Origin: Sphaerochaeta sp032144095 | GTDB lineage: Bacteria > Spirochaetota > Spirochaetia > Sphaerochaetales > Sphaerochaetaceae | Assembly: GCF_032144095.1 (NCBI RefSeq) | Contig: NZ_JAVSNJ010000019.1 | Span: 1 to 49,425, forward strand | Reading direction: 5' to 3' | Length of the DNA stretch: 49,425 nucleotides | Shown: positions 34,262-42,512 of the stretch, piece by piece | How the letters are laid out: the number at the start of each line of letters is the position of its first letter | Position numbering within the stretch: the stretch's first letter is position 1 | Notes under the pieces: model-generated | Database searches by the model: none | The model's input: only the letters and a program-made list of their open reading frames with translations | What the model was told of the DNA's origin: nothing | Program-made: the position numbers and the translations under genes

Positions 34262-34302
34262 CCTGTGGACAGACAAGCGTGTTGTGGTTTCAGCGGCTTC
34301 TC

Positions 34303-34845
34303 TTATAGGGCTGTGAAGGTGAAGGTTACCGTGCCGGTGTGCAAACCAGCTACTGCAGCATCAAAGGTGGTACCATCCACAGTAAGCGATATGGGCATTG
34401 ATTTGCCGGTGAGGCCAGTGAGGCCGGAGACAGTATCTACAGCAGTACCAGTTATGGTGGTAGCGGCAGCGCCATGGGTAGCGGCAGTTTGGGTTCCACA
34501 AACAACTGTGTAGTCAATATAGGAGGCAGTTGCACCTGAACCGTTGATCATGGGAGTTGCAGCCATCGTTACCTTATAGCCGGTGCGCTTGTTGGAAAGG
34601 GTGGTCATGTATGCAACGACACCAGCAGTACCCTGTGCTCCACTAGCGGTGATGGCGAGGTTGGTAAAATCCGCTAATGCACCGTATGCAGCGGCAGTAT
34701 GTCCAACCATGGCGGCAGTAGTAACCTTCATGTCTCCTCGCTCAGCAACAGTGGTGGTGACGGTGAAGTTGTCGCTAACTGCGGCAAAGACGCTGGCCGA
34801 AGCGATGAGCAGGATCAGAAGGGTTGCAATGATTGTCTTTTTCAT
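34303..34845 (-). CDS. Small secreted beta-rich protein, paralogue 2
   Basis: A 180-residue exported protein of unknown function, paralogous to the product of 32998-33522. Signal peptide of about 21 residues ending ASASVFA. The mature chain is Thr/Ala-rich with one cysteine (VVCGTQ) and ends in the same GLHTGTVTFTFTA strand. Differences concentrate in the middle (roughly residues 55-130), while the signal peptide and C-terminal third are nearly identical, a pattern seen in surface proteins with a variable face. The promoter, leader and 3' hairpin are shared with the other copy. It is a monocistronic unit in tandem orientation. Confidence 0.75.
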   Translation of the reverse strand: MKKTIIATLLILLIASASVFAAVSDNFTVTTTVAERGDMKVTTAAMVGHTAAAYGALADFTNLAITASGAQGTAGVVAYMTTLSNKRTGYKVTMAATPMINGSGATASYIDYTVVCGTQTAATHGAAATTITGTAVDTVSGLTGLTGKSMPISLTVDGTTFDAAVAGLHTGTVTFTFTAL

Positions 34846-34945
34846 GGGGTTTTCCTTTAGGAGCTAAGCTCCCGTGCAAGATTTCTTTTTTTGTGCCTTT
34901 TCCTAAGCACACTGGTAGGATATAGCTTAGTAAGACTTATGTCAA
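34846..34945 (-). promoter_or_regulatory. Promoter and hairpin 5' leader of secreted gene 2
   Basis: TTGACA (34940-34945), a 17-base spacer and TATCCT (34917-34922), then the same roughly 65-base leader with GTGC/GCAC and GGAGC-TTA-GCTCC stems as at 33523-33622. Near-identity of a non-coding block, while the flanking DNA differs, argues for functional constraint or a recent duplication. Confidence 0.75.
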
Positions 34946-35323
34946 TAGATTCTACTTTTATTTTAATTAAAAAAATCATTATTATTAATAGTATTTTTAA
35001 TTTGTTCTGATATATGTATTTATAATATTTTATATCCTACACCACTTATGACAACGCTCTTATTGTTGCTCTGCGCCTATACTACATATCTTCTATACTG
35101 TAGGTGAATTTTCTTTTGATATTGCCACATTACCAGACATAGGACATAAGAATTGTGCTAGTTGAATCAATTTCATTGCACAAGCATATTTGGGAACCCT
35201 TCCAAGATCGAAACCCAATCGTTGTCGTATTCAACCTCCTTGGACCATTTATTTCGATTGCTCTTTATCCACCCAGACAGCTGTGTTACCATCTAGGCGA
35301 TAGACACAGATAAGGAAAGGTCC
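34946..35323. other. Gene-free AT-rich region before purine permease
   Basis: No supported gene. The first 90 bp are very AT-rich, as upstream of secreted gene 1. A TTGTGC / GCACAA inverted repeat (35153-35158 with 35178-35183) lies about 140 bp before the permease start and could be regulatory. I looked for a purine riboswitch core and did not find one. Confidence 0.4.
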
Positions 35324-36634
35324 ATGAAACCAGTACAGAGAACAACCATCTTTACCCTCGAAGGGGTCCCCTCCTTCAGGCGCGCACTGCCTCTGGCAAC
35401 CCAGCATGTGGTCGCCATGATCGTCGGGTGCGTTACCCCAGCCCTCATCCTGTCCCGGGTAGCCTCACTCTCGGCCCAGGATAGCATCATATTGGTTCAG
35501 GGTGCTCTGGTAATCGCTGCGCTTGCAACCTTCCTGCAGCTCTTTCCCATCAACAGATACCTGGGGTCGGGGCTACCGGTCATCCTGGGAGTCAGTTTTG
35601 CATACCTACCCAGCATGCAGGGCATTGCCCGTGGCTACGACCTGGCAACCATCTTTGGGGCCCAGCTGGTAGGGGGCCTCGTAGCCATCTTTGTGGGAAT
35701 ATTTGTCAGGCAGCTACGCAGGTTCTTCCCTCCCCTCATCACAGGGACAGTGGTATTTACCATCGGGCTCTCACTCTACCCTACCGCCATCAACTACATG
35801 GCCGGAGGCGTAGGAAGCCCCACCTTCGGCTCTGCCCAGAACTGGATCCTTGCCCTCATCACCCTCACCGTTGTGACGGTCCTCAACCATTTCGGCAAAG
35901 GCATCTTCAAGCTGGCCTCCATTCTCATCGGCATCATCGTCGGCTACATGCTCTCCCTCTTCCTTGGGATAGTGGACTTTTCTGCCATCTCCTCAGCCGG
36001 TGTTTTCCAGGCTCCCCAGCTTATGCATTTCGGCATCAGGTTCGAGATCTCGGCCTGTTTTGCCCTGGGAATCCTCTTTGCCATCAACTCCATACAGGCC
36101 ATAGGTGACTTTACCGCCACCACCGTAGGATCGATGGACAGGGAGCCCACCGATACAGAGCTCAAGGCCGGTATCATAGGCTATGGGTTCACCAACCTGC
36201 TGGGAGCCCTTATGGGAGGCCTTCCTACTGCAACCTACAGCCAGAATGTCGGTATCGTCACCACCACCAAGGTCATAAACCGCATAACCCTCGGCCTCGC
36301 CGCACTGATACTCCTGGTTGCTGGCCTGGTTCCCAAGTTTTCAGCCATCCTGACCACCATCCCCCAGTGTGTTCTGGGAGGGGCCACCATCTCGGTGTTC
36401 GCATCCATTGCCATGACAGGCATGAAGCTGGTAGTCTCGGAGGAGATGAACTACCGAAACACCTCCATCGTCGGTCTTTCAGCGGCCCTGGGCATCGGCA
36501 TCGCCGACTCCTCAGCTGCCATCTCGACCTTTCCCCAGTGGTTCCAGGTAATCTTCGGTCAGTCACCCGTAGTCATAGCAACCATTGTTGCTGTAGCCTT
36601 GAACATCATGCTTCCCAAGCAGAGGAATATGTAA
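35324..36634 (+). CDS. NCS2-family xanthine/uracil-type permease
   Basis: A 436-residue membrane transporter with about 12-14 hydrophobic segments. The NCS2 signature QNxGxxxxT(K/R/G) is present as QNVGIVTTTK (about 306-315), together with AIGDFTATTVGS upstream of it. The signature favours purine substrates (xanthine, urate or hypoxanthine) by family knowledge; uracil cannot be excluded. AAGGAAAGG lies a few bases before the ATG. The stop is directly followed by the nucleoside hydrolase start, so the two form an operon linking base uptake to nucleoside breakdown. Confidence 0.92.
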   Translation: MKPVQRTTIFTLEGVPSFRRALPLATQHVVAMIVGCVTPALILSRVASLSAQDSIILVQGALVIAALATFLQLFPINRYLGSGLPVILGVSFAYLPSMQGIARGYDLATIFGAQLVGGLVAIFVGIFVRQLRRFFPPLITGTVVFTIGLSLYPTAINYMAGGVGSPTFGSAQNWILALITLTVVTVLNHFGKGIFKLASILIGIIVGYMLSLFLGIVDFSAISSAGVFQAPQLMHFGIRFEISACFALGILFAINSIQAIGDFTATTVGSMDREPTDTELKAGIIGYGFTNLLGALMGGLPTATYSQNVGIVTTTKVINRITLGLAALILLVAGLVPKFSAILTTIPQCVLGGATISVFASIAMTGMKLVVSEEMNYRNTSIVGLSAALGIGIADSSAAISTFPQWFQVIFGQSPVVIATIVAVALNIMLPKQRNM

Positions 36635-37552
36635 ATGCAGAGAATCATCCTTGACGTAGACACAGGCCTCGACGATGCAGTGGCCATCATCCTGGCAGCA
36701 GGCTCTCCATCGATCCATATCGAAGGGTTGGTGGCAACATCAGGCAATGTGGGACTGGAACGGACACTGGAGAACACCCTCAATGTCTGCGAGGTTGTCG
36801 GTATCGAAGCCCCGGTCTATAGAGGTTCCTCCCAGCCCCTGGTCAGGGACAAGGTCGATGCCGGGGATTTCCATGGGGAAAGCGGGCTTGACGGACCGGT
36901 CTTCCAACCCAGGAGACGCCAGCAGGTCCAGGAAGGAAGCGGCATCCAGTTCATCATCGACACCATCATGGCCAACCCCCATGAGATAACCCTGGTACCC
37001 GTTGGACCCCTGACCGACATAGCCGTTGCCATGCAGAGGGAACCCAGGATCATCTCAAGGGTCAAGGAGATTGTCCTGATGGGAGGCTCTTTCGTCGGGG
37101 GAAACGTCACCAAGGAAGCGGAGTTCAACACCTATGCCGACCCCGAGGCTGCACAGATCGTATTCACCAGTGGTGCACCCCTGGTGATGTTCCCCCTTGA
37201 CTGCACCACCAAGGTCACCCTCTCCCCAGAGCAGCTTGAACGCTACCACACCTTCACAGGAGAGAGTGCAAGGCTCTTCTGCTCCTGCATGGACAGCTAC
37301 ATGGCCAACTACCAGAGAAAGGGAAAAGGGCATCCTGCAATGCACGACCCCCTCTGTATTGCCTATCTCATTGACCCCAAACCCTTCCTCTTCGAACGGC
37401 ATGAGGTTTCAGTCGAACTTGAGGATGCCCCTACCTATGGGAAGACACTCAAGGGGAAGGAAACAGAGACAGGAGGTGTCCTTGTTGCCAAAAAGGGGGA
37501 TACCACCCATTTTTGGTCGCTGATCGACCAGGCCCTTCTCTCCCTTCGCTAA
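36635..37552 (+). CDS. Inosine/uridine-preferring nucleoside hydrolase
   Basis: A 305-residue IUNH-family enzyme that splits ribonucleosides to base plus ribose. The calcium-binding motif DVDTGLDDAVAI opens the protein (family DxDxGxDDxxA). VPVGPLTDIAVAM, MGGSFVGGNVTKEAEFNTYADPEAA and MHDPLCIAYLIDP follow in family order. The start codon directly follows the permease stop. Its end overlaps the convergent nitroreductase gene by four bases. Confidence 0.95.
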   Translation: MQRIILDVDTGLDDAVAIILAAGSPSIHIEGLVATSGNVGLERTLENTLNVCEVVGIEAPVYRGSSQPLVRDKVDAGDFHGESGLDGPVFQPRRRQQVQEGSGIQFIIDTIMANPHEITLVPVGPLTDIAVAMQREPRIISRVKEIVLMGGSFVGGNVTKEAEFNTYADPEAAQIVFTSGAPLVMFPLDCTTKVTLSPEQLERYHTFTGESARLFCSCMDSYMANYQRKGKGHPAMHDPLCIAYLIDPKPFLFERHEVSVELEDAPTYGKTLKGKETETGGVLVAKKGDTTHFWSLIDQALLSLR

Positions 37553-38160
37553 GGGTGGAAGACCACCAGGTCATCCAGGCTCTGGCGAATCTTCGTTCGT
37601 GGAGGTTCGTCAGGGTACCCAAAGGGGATGACCATCGAAACAAGCCAATCTTCCTTGCCTAGCCCAAGCAGGCCCAGCACCTTAGCCTCATCAAACCCCT
37701 CGATGGCACAGCTCTGGATCCCCAGGGCAGCGGCTCCTGTCATCATGTTGGCAACAGCAAGATAGCCTTGGCTACGGGACCAGCTTTCCAGCCTTCCCTC
37801 ACCCTTCAGAAACTCATGGTACGGCCGGTAATCCTCGACAAAGTCAGTGAGGGAGCCCGGGAAGCGCTCACCCCTTTGGTGTACCGCCGGCCCATCTGGG
37901 TCGAGGAAGGCAGGAGGCCTGCAGAGGATGACGATGGAAAGGGGGGCTGTGAGCACCGACTCCTGGTCAAAACAGGCGTGGTAGAGCTCTTGGCGAAGAC
38001 CCTGGCCTTGCACAACATGAAACGACCACAACTCCAGACCGAACGAGGTCGGGGTAAGGCGGCCATACTCCAGGATTGAGGTTAGGTCCTCATGGGTTAT
38101 CATGGTTTGGGCGTATCGCTTGCAGGCAAACCGGCTCTGCATCGCCTGAAGAAAATTCAT
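37549..38160 (-). CDS. Nitroreductase-family FMN protein
   Basis: A 203-residue NAD(P)H-dependent flavin reductase of the NfsB/YdjA type. FMN-binding features are visible: SRFACKRYAQ near the start, GRLTPTSFGLELW and a C-terminal VSMVIPFGYPDEPPRTK. I start at the ATG at 38160, with GGAGG five bases upstream; an earlier in-frame ATG would lie inside the phosphorylase gene. The start overlaps that gene's stop by four bases, making this the last gene of the nucleoside importer operon. Its link to nucleosides is unclear; it may simply be co-transcribed. Confidence 0.88.
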   Translation of the reverse strand: MNFLQAMQSRFACKRYAQTMITHEDLTSILEYGRLTPTSFGLELWSFHVVQGQGLRQELYHACFDQESVLTAPLSIVILCRPPAFLDPDGPAVHQRGERFPGSLTDFVEDYRPYHEFLKGEGRLESWSRSQGYLAVANMMTGAAALGIQSCAIEGFDEAKVLGLLGLGKEDWLVSMVIPFGYPDEPPRTKIRQSLDDLVVFHP

Positions 38161-38876
38161 CGGACCTCCAAGGCAACTTCGAGGGCAACCTCTATCATGG
38201 GAAAGAGCCCGGTCCAACGCATCTCGTCAGAGAACCCTTCACCGGTTACACAACTGTCGGTCATGGTCAAAATGGAGAGGGCTCGTTTTCTGCACCAGGC
38301 GGCTGTTGCATAGAGGGCATAGCTCTCCATGTCCTGGGCAAGGGCCCCCATACGGGCCCAGGCTTGCCAGCTGTCTGCACCCAGAGCGTTGTAGGAGGAG
38401 AAGAGGTCACTGGAAAAGACCATGCCTGCCTGGCATGGGTAGCCAAGGGCCTTTACCTTCTCAAGTGCACAGAGCAACAGCGAAGGGTCGCAGCACGGGC
38501 TGAGGGTCCCCTTCAGGTTGTATTGGTGGGCCCAGGCAGAGTCGGTGCTGGCTGTCATCGCAAGGACCAGGTCCCCTACAGCCAGGCTATCCTGCAGGCC
38601 TCCACAGGTGCCGATACGGATGATGGCCCCAACATCATATTCGGTAAAGAGCTCATAGCTGTAGATCCCGACCGAGGGTCCTCCCATGCCGGTTGCAAGC
38701 ACAGTGACGGCCTTTCCCCGATAGGTGCCGGTATAGCCCAACACATTGCGCACATCGGTGACAAGGCGCGCATCAGAGAGGAACTTCTCGGCAACGAAAC
38801 GGGCCCGTAGGGGATCTCCCGGAGCCAGGACCACGTTGGCGATGTCACCTTTTCTTGCTTTGTTGTGGGGTGTCAT
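38157..38876 (-). CDS. deoD: Purine nucleoside phosphorylase (DeoD type)
   Basis: A 239-residue hexameric-type phosphorylase that converts purine nucleosides and phosphate to base plus ribose-1-phosphate. Motifs: VVLAPGDPLRARFVAE (phosphate site), GMGGPSVGIYSYEL, RIGTCGG, a nucleoside-binding MESYALY and a TMTDSCVTGE stretch with the catalytic Asp. The C-terminus ends in a small LEVALEVALEV repeat. It is coupled by a one-base overlap (TGATG) to the upstream permease, so imported nucleosides are likely its substrate. Confidence 0.92.
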   Translation of the reverse strand: MTPHNKARKGDIANVVLAPGDPLRARFVAEKFLSDARLVTDVRNVLGYTGTYRGKAVTVLATGMGGPSVGIYSYELFTEYDVGAIIRIGTCGGLQDSLAVGDLVLAMTASTDSAWAHQYNLKGTLSPCCDPSLLLCALEKVKALGYPCQAGMVFSSDLFSSYNALGADSWQAWARMGALAQDMESYALYATAAWCRKRALSILTMTDSCVTGEGFSDEMRWTGLFPMIEVALEVALEVR

Positions 38877-39787
38877 CAGGAGGCCCCCTTCTCATACGGC
38901 TTGCCCGCAGCCCTAGGGGCATAGTTCTTGCCGCTGAAGAGCACCAGGGCTACCAGGGTAACCACATAGGGCAGGATGTTGAACACCTCAGTGGGCAGGA
39001 CACGCAAGGCGGGGATGTTGTTTGCTATGATGGCAAAGGCCTGGGCAGTCCCGAAGAGGAATGCAGCCCCCATCACCCCAAGGGGTCTCCACCGCCCGAA
39101 CGAGACGGCAGCGAGGGCAATGAAGCCCCGTCCATTGATGGTATTGGAGGTGTACTGGATGGTTTGGGTCAGCACGACACAACCACCGGCGAGGCCAGCA
39201 AGGATCCCACTGGAGAAGACTGCAATATACCGCATCCTCTTGACGTTTATGCCCACACTCTCAGCAGCACTGGGGTGCTCGCCACAGGAGCGGAGGTGCA
39301 TGCCGAAAGGAAGCTTGTAGAGGAGGAACCAGGAGAGGATCACCACAGCTATGGCAATGTAGGCAGTAGGATAGATTCCCAAAAAGTCGGTCTGCATGCC
39401 CATCCTGAACTCACGGGTGCGGTCAGCAGAAAACAGGATCTGGGAAGCGAATATCGTCACCCCGCTTGCGAGCAGGTTGATACCGGTTCCGCTGATGGTC
39501 TGGTCTGCATTGAGGTTGATGGCCGCCACCGCATGGATGAGGGAGAAGGTCCCTCCTGCCAATGAGCCGGAGACCAGTGCCAGGAATAGGGAAAGGGTGT
39601 GTGGCACCCCGGCGCTCTCCATCAGCACATGGGCCGAAGCCGCGGTACAGGCCCCTATGGCCATAAGGCCCTCAAGGGCAATGTTGACGACCCCTGATTT
39701 CTCGCAGATCATACCCCCGATCGCGGTGATCAGGATGGGGGCGACTATCATGAGGATCGAGGGGAACATTCCAAATATCATGTTCAT
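38876..39787 (-). CDS. BMP-type nucleoside ABC transporter permease 2
   Basis: A 303-residue branched-chain/ribose-type permease like NupQ/YufQ. It has eight or nine hydrophobic segments, the SGVVNIALEGLMAIGA opening and GVNIKRMRYIA-like loop (GINVKRMRYIA) that contact the ATPase. It overlaps the first permease by four bases and the phosphorylase by one. It pairs with permease 1 to form the channel. Confidence 0.93.
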   Translation of the reverse strand: MNMIFGMFPSILMIVAPILITAIGGMICEKSGVVNIALEGLMAIGACTAASAHVLMESAGVPHTLSLFLALVSGSLAGGTFSLIHAVAAINLNADQTISGTGINLLASGVTIFASQILFSADRTREFRMGMQTDFLGIYPTAYIAIAVVILSWFLLYKLPFGMHLRSCGEHPSAAESVGINVKRMRYIAVFSSGILAGLAGGCVVLTQTIQYTSNTINGRGFIALAAVSFGRWRPLGVMGAAFLFGTAQAFAIIANNIPALRVLPTEVFNILPYVVTLVALVLFSGKNYAPRAAGKPYEKGAS

Positions 39788-40890
39788 TGTACACCCACCT
39801 CCTTCTGCAAGGCTCGTTTGTCCAGATATTCACGATAGAGCTTCAAAGCCGAACGTAGGGCGATGAAGATCACGATAAGACCCTGGATGATGAAGGTGAT
39901 CTCCTTGGGGATCTGCTTGCTCTGCATCAGGGCCTGGGCATTCTTGAGCATCCCGAAGAGCAAGCCAGCGAGCATGGTGCCAAGGGCAGTGCTGTTACCC
40001 ACCAGGGCTACTGCGATGCCGTCAAAGCCATAGTTGTCCATCCCCGAGAGCACCCTTCCATACTTGAAGGACCCAAGGGCGACGATTCCACCGGCAAGGC
40101 CTGCAAAGGCTCCGCTGATGGCCATGGAGAGGGCAATGCTCTTGACGACAGGAATCCCGCTTGCCCGGGCGGCCTCTTTGTTGAAACCGGTGGCACGCAT
40201 ACCAAAGCCAAGGCTGGTCTTCTCCATGATGAACCAGTAGAGGATGACCGCAGCGAGCATCATGAAAATGCCATTGTTCAACAGGGAGTTGTTGGTAATC
40301 TTCTGGAAGAAACTGTTGCCGATAAGGGAGGTCGCCGGGAAGTTTGCCGTCTTGTAGGTGGTCGCCCCAGGCAACTGCAGGCAGATGATCCTCGAAAGGT
40401 AGAGGGCAATGTAGTTGAGCATGATGGTGGAAACAACCTCGGAGACCTCATACTTTGCCTTGAGCAGGCCCACGATGCCTCCCCAAAGGGAGCCGATGAC
40501 CACAGCCGCTATGATGGCGATCATCCAGTGGAGGTGAGGGATGGTAGGACCCAGCAAGGCAACAGCCTGGGCAACGGTAAGGCCCATGATGTACTGCCCT
40601 TCCCCTCCGATATTGAACAGCCCGACCCTGTTTGCAAAGGCCATGGAGAGGCCACAGAGGATGAAGGGCACCGAATAGTTGAGTGTCTCGCCGATGTAGC
40701 GCACATTCATCTTGCCGTTGTCCACGTTGTACCCGGTAAGGGATTGCAGGATCGCCTTGTACATGTTGAGGGGGTTCTTCCCCACAAGGGCAATGAGGAT
40801 GGTTCCACAGAAGAAACCCAACAGGACAACCAATACGGATACGGCACCGTCAGATTGCAGCAGACTCTGCTTTTGCTTTGCATGCATCAT
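39784..40890 (-). CDS. BMP-type nucleoside ABC transporter permease 1
   Basis: A 368-residue permease like NupP/YufP, with about nine membrane segments, GLFNIGGEGQYIMG (the usual NIG-EGQ turn) and GFGMRATGFNKEAARASGI as the ATPase-facing loop. The start overlaps the ATPase stop by four bases. The arrangement ATPase-NupP-NupQ is standard for purine nucleoside importers. Confidence 0.93.
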   Translation of the reverse strand: MMHAKQKQSLLQSDGAVSVLVVLLGFFCGTILIALVGKNPLNMYKAILQSLTGYNVDNGKMNVRYIGETLNYSVPFILCGLSMAFANRVGLFNIGGEGQYIMGLTVAQAVALLGPTIPHLHWMIAIIAAVVIGSLWGGIVGLLKAKYEVSEVVSTIMLNYIALYLSRIICLQLPGATTYKTANFPATSLIGNSFFQKITNNSLLNNGIFMMLAAVILYWFIMEKTSLGFGMRATGFNKEAARASGIPVVKSIALSMAISGAFAGLAGGIVALGSFKYGRVLSGMDNYGFDGIAVALVGNSTALGTMLAGLLFGMLKNAQALMQSKQIPKEITFIIQGLIVIFIALRSALKLYREYLDKRALQKEVGVQ

Positions 40891-42422
40891 CGGAATGCCT
40901 CCTCTTTCTTCGAGCCGGCCATCATCATCCCTATCTCCCGCTCGGTCACCTCATTCTGTCTGTTCACCGCCACGATACTTCCTTTGCTGATGGTTGCGAT
41001 ACGGTCGCAGAGGTTCATGATCTCATCAAGCTCAAAGGAGACAAGCAGGATAGCCCTACCCTTTCCCCTCTCGTCGATGATACGCTTGCGTATGTACTCG
41101 ATGGCACCCACATCAAGGCCACGAGTCGGCTGGGCCACTACCAGGACCTTCGGTGAGAGGGAGATCTCCCTCGCCACGATGACCTTCTGCTGGTTGCCCC
41201 CTGAAAGGCTTGCCGCAGGGGTAAGGGCACCTTCACCGGAGCGAATGTCAAACTGCTCGATCAGGGCCTCGGCATCGTCATGCATCTTGGCAAAATCCAG
41301 AAGCCCATACCGGTTCCTGTAGAGACTTCGATAGTAGTTCTTCAGGGCACAGTTCTCGTAGATGGAGAACTGGCCTACCAGGCCAAACTTGTGCCTGTCC
41401 TCGGGGATATATCCCAGACCCAGTTCGATACGGGCCCGGATCGAGAGGTTAGTGATGTCCGTCCCATCCAGGGTGATGGAACCATTGCTCACTGAAGAGA
41501 GGCCGATGATGGCCGAGAGCAGTTCACTCTGCCCATTGCCATCGACCCCGGCAATACCCACGATCTCCCCTGCACAGACATCCAGAGTCAGGTCAGTGAC
41601 CTTCTCCATTCCTGATGCATTGTTGACGCTCACCCCGTTGAGGGAGAGCATGACACCCTTGGCCTCCATCTCCGGCTTGTCGATCTCAAACTTCACAGCT
41701 CGCCCGACCATCATCTCGGCAAGGTCCTGTTCGCTTACCGAGTCGACATCAACGGTACCGATATACTTGCCCCGCCTGAGGACGGTACACCTGTCGGCGA
41801 CCTCCTTGATCTCCTTAAGCTTGTGGGTGATGAGGATGATGGTCTTTCCCTCGGAACGCAAAAGACGGAGGATATCCATCAGTTCATCGATTTCCTGGGG
41901 AGTCAACACGGCCGTCGGCTCGTCAAATATGATGATGCTTGCATTGCGGTAGAGGGTCTTGAGAATCTCCACCCGCTGTTGTTGGCCTACCGAGATATCC
42001 TCGATGAGGGAGGAGGGATCGACAGAAAGTCCATACTGCTTGCTGATCTCCCCCACCCTGATGCTGGCCTTGTGCAGGTCCAGCAGCCCACCAAACCTTG
42101 TGGGTTCCATTCCCAGGACGATATTCTCCGTTACCGTGTAGTTCTGCACCAGCTTGAAATGCTGGTGTACCATCCCGATGCCCAATTCCGTAGCAATATT
42201 GGGGTTCTTGATCTCCGTTGGTTTCCCATGGATGGAGATGGTTCCGCTGTCAGCACTGTAGGCGCCAAATAGGATGGACATCAGGGTCGATTTCCCTGCC
42301 CCATTCTCGCCAAGGAGGGCATGAATCTCCTTTTCCCGAACCTGGAGGGTTACCTTGTCGTTGGCTATTACCCCAGGAAAGGTCTTGGTGATGCCCACCA
42401 TTTCAATTGCATACTCACTCAC
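40887..42422 (-). CDS. BMP-type nucleoside ABC transporter ATPase (two domains)
   Basis: A 511-residue fused double ATPase like NupO. Domain 1 has Walker A GENGAGKST, signature-like ISVGQQQRVEIL and Walker B IIFDEPTAVLTPQE. Domain 2 has the degenerate Walker A GVDGNGQSE common in this group, signature LSGGNQQKV and VVAQPTRGLDVGA. It follows the binding-protein gene after a strong hairpin and is coupled to permease 1. Confidence 0.95.
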   Translation of the reverse strand: MSEYAIEMVGITKTFPGVIANDKVTLQVREKEIHALLGENGAGKSTLMSILFGAYSADSGTISIHGKPTEIKNPNIATELGIGMVHQHFKLVQNYTVTENIVLGMEPTRFGGLLDLHKASIRVGEISKQYGLSVDPSSLIEDISVGQQQRVEILKTLYRNASIIIFDEPTAVLTPQEIDELMDILRLLRSEGKTIILITHKLKEIKEVADRCTVLRRGKYIGTVDVDSVSEQDLAEMMVGRAVKFEIDKPEMEAKGVMLSLNGVSVNNASGMEKVTDLTLDVCAGEIVGIAGVDGNGQSELLSAIIGLSSVSNGSITLDGTDITNLSIRARIELGLGYIPEDRHKFGLVGQFSIYENCALKNYYRSLYRNRYGLLDFAKMHDDAEALIEQFDIRSGEGALTPAASLSGGNQQKVIVAREISLSPKVLVVAQPTRGLDVGAIEYIRKRIIDERGKGRAILLVSFELDEIMNLCDRIATISKGSIVAVNRQNEVTEREIGMMMAGSKKEEAFR

Positions 42423-42479
42423 CTTCGGCTCCTAACTAAGCTCTCTCTCTGGCCACTGGCTACAATGACCAGGAAGAGA

Positions 42480-42499
42480 GCCGGCAGAAAACTGCCGGC
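42480..42499 (-). terminator. Intra-operon hairpin after nucleoside-binding protein gene
   Basis: A perfect 8-bp stem GCCGGCAG / CTGCCGGC with a four-base loop (TTTT in the RNA sense), 13 bp after the binding-protein stop. The tail is CTCTCTTCC, without a full U-run. It probably sets a lower level of the downstream ABC genes. Confidence 0.7.
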
Positions 42500-42512
42500 C
42501 ACACGAAAAGGA

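Noticed and set aside
34061..34276. 71-codon minus-strand ORF between the secreted-protein genes
   Set aside because: No ribosome-binding site, no recognisable domain, and it overlaps the hairpin downstream of secreted gene 2.
34946..35323. Purine or xanthine riboswitch upstream of the NCS2 permease
   Set aside because: None of the conserved junction or loop sequences could be found by eye; only an isolated inverted repeat remains.
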